A DNA stretch of 7,891 nt, from assembly GCA_964401455.1 (NCBI GenBank), contig CAYNYI010000118.1, positions 1-7,891 on the forward strand. The letters are read 5' to 3'. Both the position numbers and the translations under genes were made by a program. This document shows positions 6,057 to 7,891 of this stretch, piece by piece. This DNA comes from CAYNYI01 sp964401455 (lineage in GTDB: Bacteria; Fibrobacterota; OXYB2-FULL-49-7; CAYNYI01). The notes beneath the pieces are model-generated. The model worked only from the letters and a program-made list of their open reading frames with translations, was not told the origin of the DNA and ran no database searches. Every line of letters starts with the position of its first letter. Within the stretch, counting starts at the first letter, position 1.

Positions 6057-6221
6057 ATGAAATCAGCAATTAAAAACAGAAGAAACAGCAACGATAAAAA
6101 ACTCAACACTCTTCTGGATGAGGCGTTTTTTGTTTTCGATTATGAATTCGGGAATGTCTTCTGCGAAGATGAAACCGAATTCGACAACAGAATAACGGCT
6201 TTTCTAAGAAAACACAACTAA
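6057..6221 (+). CDS. small hypothetical protein (54 residues), orphan
   Basis: The reading frame starts at ATG 6057, with AAGGA at 6046-6050 six bases upstream; an in-frame ATG at 6042 lacks a ribosome binding site. The N-terminus is basic and Asn-rich (MKSAIKNRRNSNDKKLN). The rest is acidic, with aromatic residues at 'AFFVFDYEFGNVF' (23-35), an acidic patch 'EDETEFD' (37-43) and a basic end (RKHN). There is no signal peptide, membrane segment or recognised domain. It lies alone between the divergent diguanylate cyclase gene and the convergent capA-like gene. The good ribosome binding site, the acidic/basic layout and possible upstream promoter make translation plausible. No homologue is recognised, so this may still be a chance frame. 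Confidence 0.55.
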   Translation: MKSAIKNRRNSNDKKLNTLLDEAFFVFDYEFGNVFCEDETEFDNRITAFLRKHN

Positions 6222-6250
6222 GAAGAAAAAGACATCCGGGACGCGGATAT
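6221..6250 (-). terminator. rho-independent terminator of the capA-like gene
   Basis: Read on the minus strand, arms at 6244-6250 and 6232-6238 form a 7-base-pair stem (one G-U pair) around the loop CGTCC, followed by a CTTTTTCTTCT tract (6221-6231). It begins 4 bases past the capA-like stop codon (6254-6256). The G-U pair becomes a C-A mismatch on the plus strand, so it works best in the minus direction. It also touches the stop codon of the plus-strand small ORF. Confidence 0.65.
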
Positions 6251-6253
6251 TCT

Positions 6254-7282
6254 TTACCGGATTTTTATCGAACCGTCTTTACCGATCAGCAAAGCTGTAT
6301 CCGGGAAATCATCGGCACTCAACCTTCTTATCAGGCGGGCAGCCGCGCCGGACTGGTCTTTCTGCAGTCCTTCCGGCCTTTTCTGGATAAAAGAAAAAAT
6401 TCTCCCTTCCAGAAAGGCACCTTCATCAGAGACCGATAAAACAAGAAGCGGAGCGGCCCCCCGGATTCCCTTTATATTGATACCTTCATAGGTACAGAAA
6501 TTCCCGAGGCTGTAGGCAATAAGTCTTTTTTTATAAAGCTCGATCCCTCTTACAACATGGGGACCGTGACCTATTACAGCATCGGCACCGGCATCAATCA
6601 CCATCCGTGAGAACTCACGCAAATAGCCCCTTTCTTCTCCATAAAAAATTTCCATAGAGTCGGGAACATGCATGCAAGAAACGCCCTCTGCTCCTCCGTG
6701 AAATGAGACAAGTATTATATCGCAGACTTCGTCCATTTCTTTTATCATGTCCTTGACAAAATCATAGTCATTCAGCGGATTGGTTCCGTTATTCGGGGCG
6801 AAAGCCGCCACTCCGATTTTAAGGCCTTCTCTTTCAATAACGGAATAACTCCCCTTTTTACCGGTATAGTGTATTCCGGCCGCGGACAAAGCATCAGAGG
6901 TACTGTCATAGCCCTCATGCCCCCAGTCAAAAGCGTGATTATTGGCACCGCTCATAACATCAAATCCGGCTTCCTTCAGATTAAGTGCAAATGAAGAGGG
7001 GCTACGAAAAGCATAGCAGGAGAGCGTATCCCGGCATTTTTTTTCAATCGGAACGGATTTTCCGCAAAGCACTCCTTCGAGATTTCCAAACGCCAAATCC
7101 GCTTTGGATATCTGATCCGCCGCGGCTTTTAATAATGTTTTACCCCCATCGGGAGGAAGCCTGTCCCCTGGAAAATCCGTTCCCATCATAATATCGCCTG
7201 CGGCGGCTATGGTCAGGGTTCCGGCGGAGGAAAAAACCGCAAGAATAAATATAACAGACACAGTAAGGCAGAAATGATTCAT
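6254..7282 (-). CDS. CapA/PgsA-type metallophosphatase-like protein (PGA_cap domain), exported
   Basis: CapA/PgsA-family proteins have a calcineurin-like metallophosphatase fold and are linked in some bacteria to poly-gamma-glutamate capsule synthesis or export. ATG 7282 gives 342 residues. A longer frame to 7453 must be wrong because it runs through the tRNA gene on the other strand. Residues 1-20 are a hydrophobic signal sequence. The PGA_cap domain then starts at once: 'AAAGDIMMG' (26-34), 'FGNLEG' (65-70), 'NNHAFDWG' (114-121), 'FHGG' (194-197), 'GHGPHV' (238-243) and 'YSLGNF' (257-262). These supply the expected metal-binding Asp, Asn and His residues. C-terminal of about 270 the sequence is less typical. 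No pgsB, pgsC or capsule genes are nearby, so a capsule role is not supported and a general envelope phosphoesterase is equally possible. No Shine-Dalgarno is visible before the ATG. A good terminator follows the stop. Confidence 0.88.
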   Translation of the reverse strand: MNHFCLTVSVIFILAVFSSAGTLTIAAAGDIMMGTDFPGDRLPPDGGKTLLKAAADQISKADLAFGNLEGVLCGKSVPIEKKCRDTLSCYAFRSPSSFALNLKEAGFDVMSGANNHAFDWGHEGYDSTSDALSAAGIHYTGKKGSYSVIEREGLKIGVAAFAPNNGTNPLNDYDFVKDMIKEMDEVCDIILVSFHGGAEGVSCMHVPDSMEIFYGEERGYLREFSRMVIDAGADAVIGHGPHVVRGIELYKKRLIAYSLGNFCTYEGINIKGIRGAAPLLVLSVSDEGAFLEGRIFSFIQKRPEGLQKDQSGAAARLIRRLSADDFPDTALLIGKDGSIKIR

Positions 7283-7289
7283 ATTAAAT

Positions 7290-7319
7290 AAAATAGCAAT
7301 TAACCATGAGGAAATACAA
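7290..7319 (-). promoter_or_regulatory. possible promoter of the capA-like gene, very close to its start codon
   Basis: On the minus strand TTGTAT (7314-7319) and TATTTT (7290-7295) are 18 bases apart. The -10 lies only 7 bases before the ATG, which would put the transcript start at or near the start codon, consistent with the absence of a Shine-Dalgarno. Both elements are imperfect and the region is AT-rich, so confidence is low. Confidence 0.28.
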
Positions 7320-7349
7320 GGACAGAGCTGAATTACGGGGACATTATCA

Positions 7350-7378
7350 TTGACATGAAGATCGGATAAATTTATCTT
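7350..7378 (+). promoter_or_regulatory. sigma70-type promoter of tRNA-Arg
   Basis: A perfect TTGACA (7350-7355) is followed after exactly 17 bases by TATCTT (7373-7378, four of six). The transcript would start near 7385, leaving a leader of about 18 bases before the tRNA 5' end at 7403, to be removed by RNase P. It lies in the gap between the tRNA and the divergent capA-like gene. Confidence 0.7.
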
Positions 7379-7402
7379 TTTACGGCTGAATTTTAGTTTT
7401 TT

Positions 7403-7476
7403 GCCCCCGTAGCTCAGCAGGATAGAGCACAGGTTTCCTAAACCTGGTGTCACACGTTCGAGTCGTGTCGGGGGCG
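7403..7476 (+). tRNA. tRNA-Arg (anticodon CCT)
   Basis: A full cloverleaf can be drawn: acceptor stem 7403-7409 with 7469-7475 (seven pairs, GCCCCCG/CGGGGGC), discriminator G7476; D stem 7412-7415 with 7425-7428; anticodon stem 7430-7434 with 7442-7446 around the loop TTCCTAA, giving anticodon CCT at 7437-7439; a 5-base variable loop; T stem 7452-7456 with 7464-7468 around TTCGAGT. CCT reads the codon AGG, a minor arginine codon in many bacteria. The 3' CCA is not encoded, so it must be added by a CCA-adding enzyme. A T6 run (7478-7483) directly after the gene may end transcription. No integrated element is visible at its 3' end. Confidence 0.96.
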
Positions 7477-7496
7477 CTTTTTTATCCTTCGTTTAC

Positions 7497-7891
7497 TCAG
7501 CTCATCTGTCCTTCTAATTCCAGAATCTGATCAACAATATTAGGATCTTCATACATTACTTCTCTGGCCTTACTGCCGTTATGGGGTCCGACTATTCCGA
7601 TATCCTCAAGCTGATCAATGAGAGAACCCGCCTTGGCGTATCCGACCTTCATCCTGCGCTGCAGTAGAGAGACAGAACCCTGCTGATGGCTTATAACAAG
7701 TTTCGCGGCCGTCTTGAGTTCACTGTCTCCCGAGCCGTCAATGGCAACTCCGGCAGCCTCTGCTTTTTCCACACCATCAAAATTTTCCATTTTAGGTACA
7801 TCAACATGCTGCCGCGCTTTTTCAACGATTCTTTCTATTTCCTCGGTGGTAATCCAGGTTCCATGGTAGCGCTGTACACCCCGGTTGTCTT
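7497..7891 (-). CDS. ftsK: DNA translocase FtsK, C-terminal part (end of motor domain and gamma winged helix)
   Basis: FtsK is the hexameric septal DNA pump that moves chromosome ends and guides dimer resolution. Only the last 130 codons are inside the window; the frame stays open to the right edge, so an internal ATG at 7790 is not the start. Counting from the edge, residues about 5-31 ('VQRYHGTWITTEEIERIVEK' region) match the end of the motor domain, where family members carry 'R.HG.fv...Ei..iv'. A variable linker (about 32-58) leads to the gamma domain (about 60-115), the winged helix that reads the polar KOPS sequences: 'GSVSLLQRRMKVGYAKAGSL' and 'IDQLEDIGIVGPHNGSKARE' cover it. The usual 'GY(N/T)R' of the recognition helix reads 'GYAK' here. 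The protein ends 15 residues after this domain. No terminator was identified within the 20 bases between its stop and the tRNA gene, whose T-run is antisense to it. Confidence 0.94.
   Translation of the reverse strand, partial: DNRGVQRYHGTWITTEEIERIVEKARQHVDVPKMENFDGVEKAEAAGVAIDGSGDSELKTAAKLVISHQQGSVSLLQRRMKVGYAKAGSLIDQLEDIGIVGPHNGSKAREVMYEDPNIVDQILELEGQMS

Noticed and set aside
6234..6266. Plus-strand terminator for the small ORF (ATCCGG/CCGGAT then T5)
   Set aside because: The loop is 17 bases and competes with a tighter inner stem. It is possible but not strong enough to list beside the minus-strand terminator.
7283..7453. N-terminal extension of the capA-like frame (start at 7453)
   Set aside because: It overlaps the tRNA-Arg gene on the other strand and puts the clear signal peptide in the interior. 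The ATG at 7282 places it at the N-terminus.
7403..7500. Integration (att) site at the tRNA 3' end
   Set aside because: No integrase gene and no repeated tRNA 3' segment were seen, and ftsK follows directly.

Overview
The window looks like ordinary chromosomal sequence from a Gram-negative bacterium: compact gene spacing, a likely lipoprotein murein hydrolase, a membrane-anchored diguanylate cyclase, and core genes (ybeY, ftsK, tRNA-Arg). Base composition is mixed, with AT-rich intergenic regions and fairly GC-balanced genes. The phylum cannot be read securely from the sequence. The FecR/Ig-like protein and the lineage-specific small proteins would fit a Fibrobacterota-like or deltaproteobacterial-type lineage, but that is a guess. 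No mobile element, CRISPR array, phage gene or rRNA was seen.

Layout. 1-1211 (minus): most of a secreted FecR-domain protein with tandem Ig-like domains, cut by the left window edge. 1212-1502: AT-rich divergent promoter region. 1503-3566 (plus): a probable operon of a small conserved protein of possible PUR/PC4-like nucleic-acid-binding fold, ybeY (16S rRNA maturation endoribonuclease) and a CorC/HlyC-type CBS-domain membrane protein. The ybeY-corC pairing is a widely known arrangement. 3569-4686 (minus): a three-gene cluster of a Cys4 zinc-ribbon protein, a DUF350-like membrane protein and a lytic transglycosylase lipoprotein, served by a near-consensus sigma70-type promoter. It converges on corC with only 2 bases between the stop codons. 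4771-5901 (minus): a PAS-GGDEF diguanylate cyclase. 6057-6221 (plus): a 54-residue orphan ORF with a good ribosome binding site. 6254-7282 (minus): a CapA/PgsA-type metallophosphatase-like protein with a signal peptide and a convincing terminator. 7403-7476 (plus): tRNA-Arg(CCT) with its own strong promoter. 7497-7891 (minus): the C-terminal end of FtsK, including the DNA-reading gamma winged helix.

The genes belong to several housekeeping themes (ribosome maturation, envelope and murein turnover, c-di-GMP signalling, chromosome segregation) rather than one visible system. I found no clear undescribed defence or mobile system. The points most worth a second look are: ybeY, whose recognisable N-terminus appears to extend upstream of any normal start codon and sits after an A8 tract; the small protein at 1503; the zinc-ribbon/DUF350/transglycosylase operon; and unusual residues in the FtsK recognition helix and the cyclase I-site.
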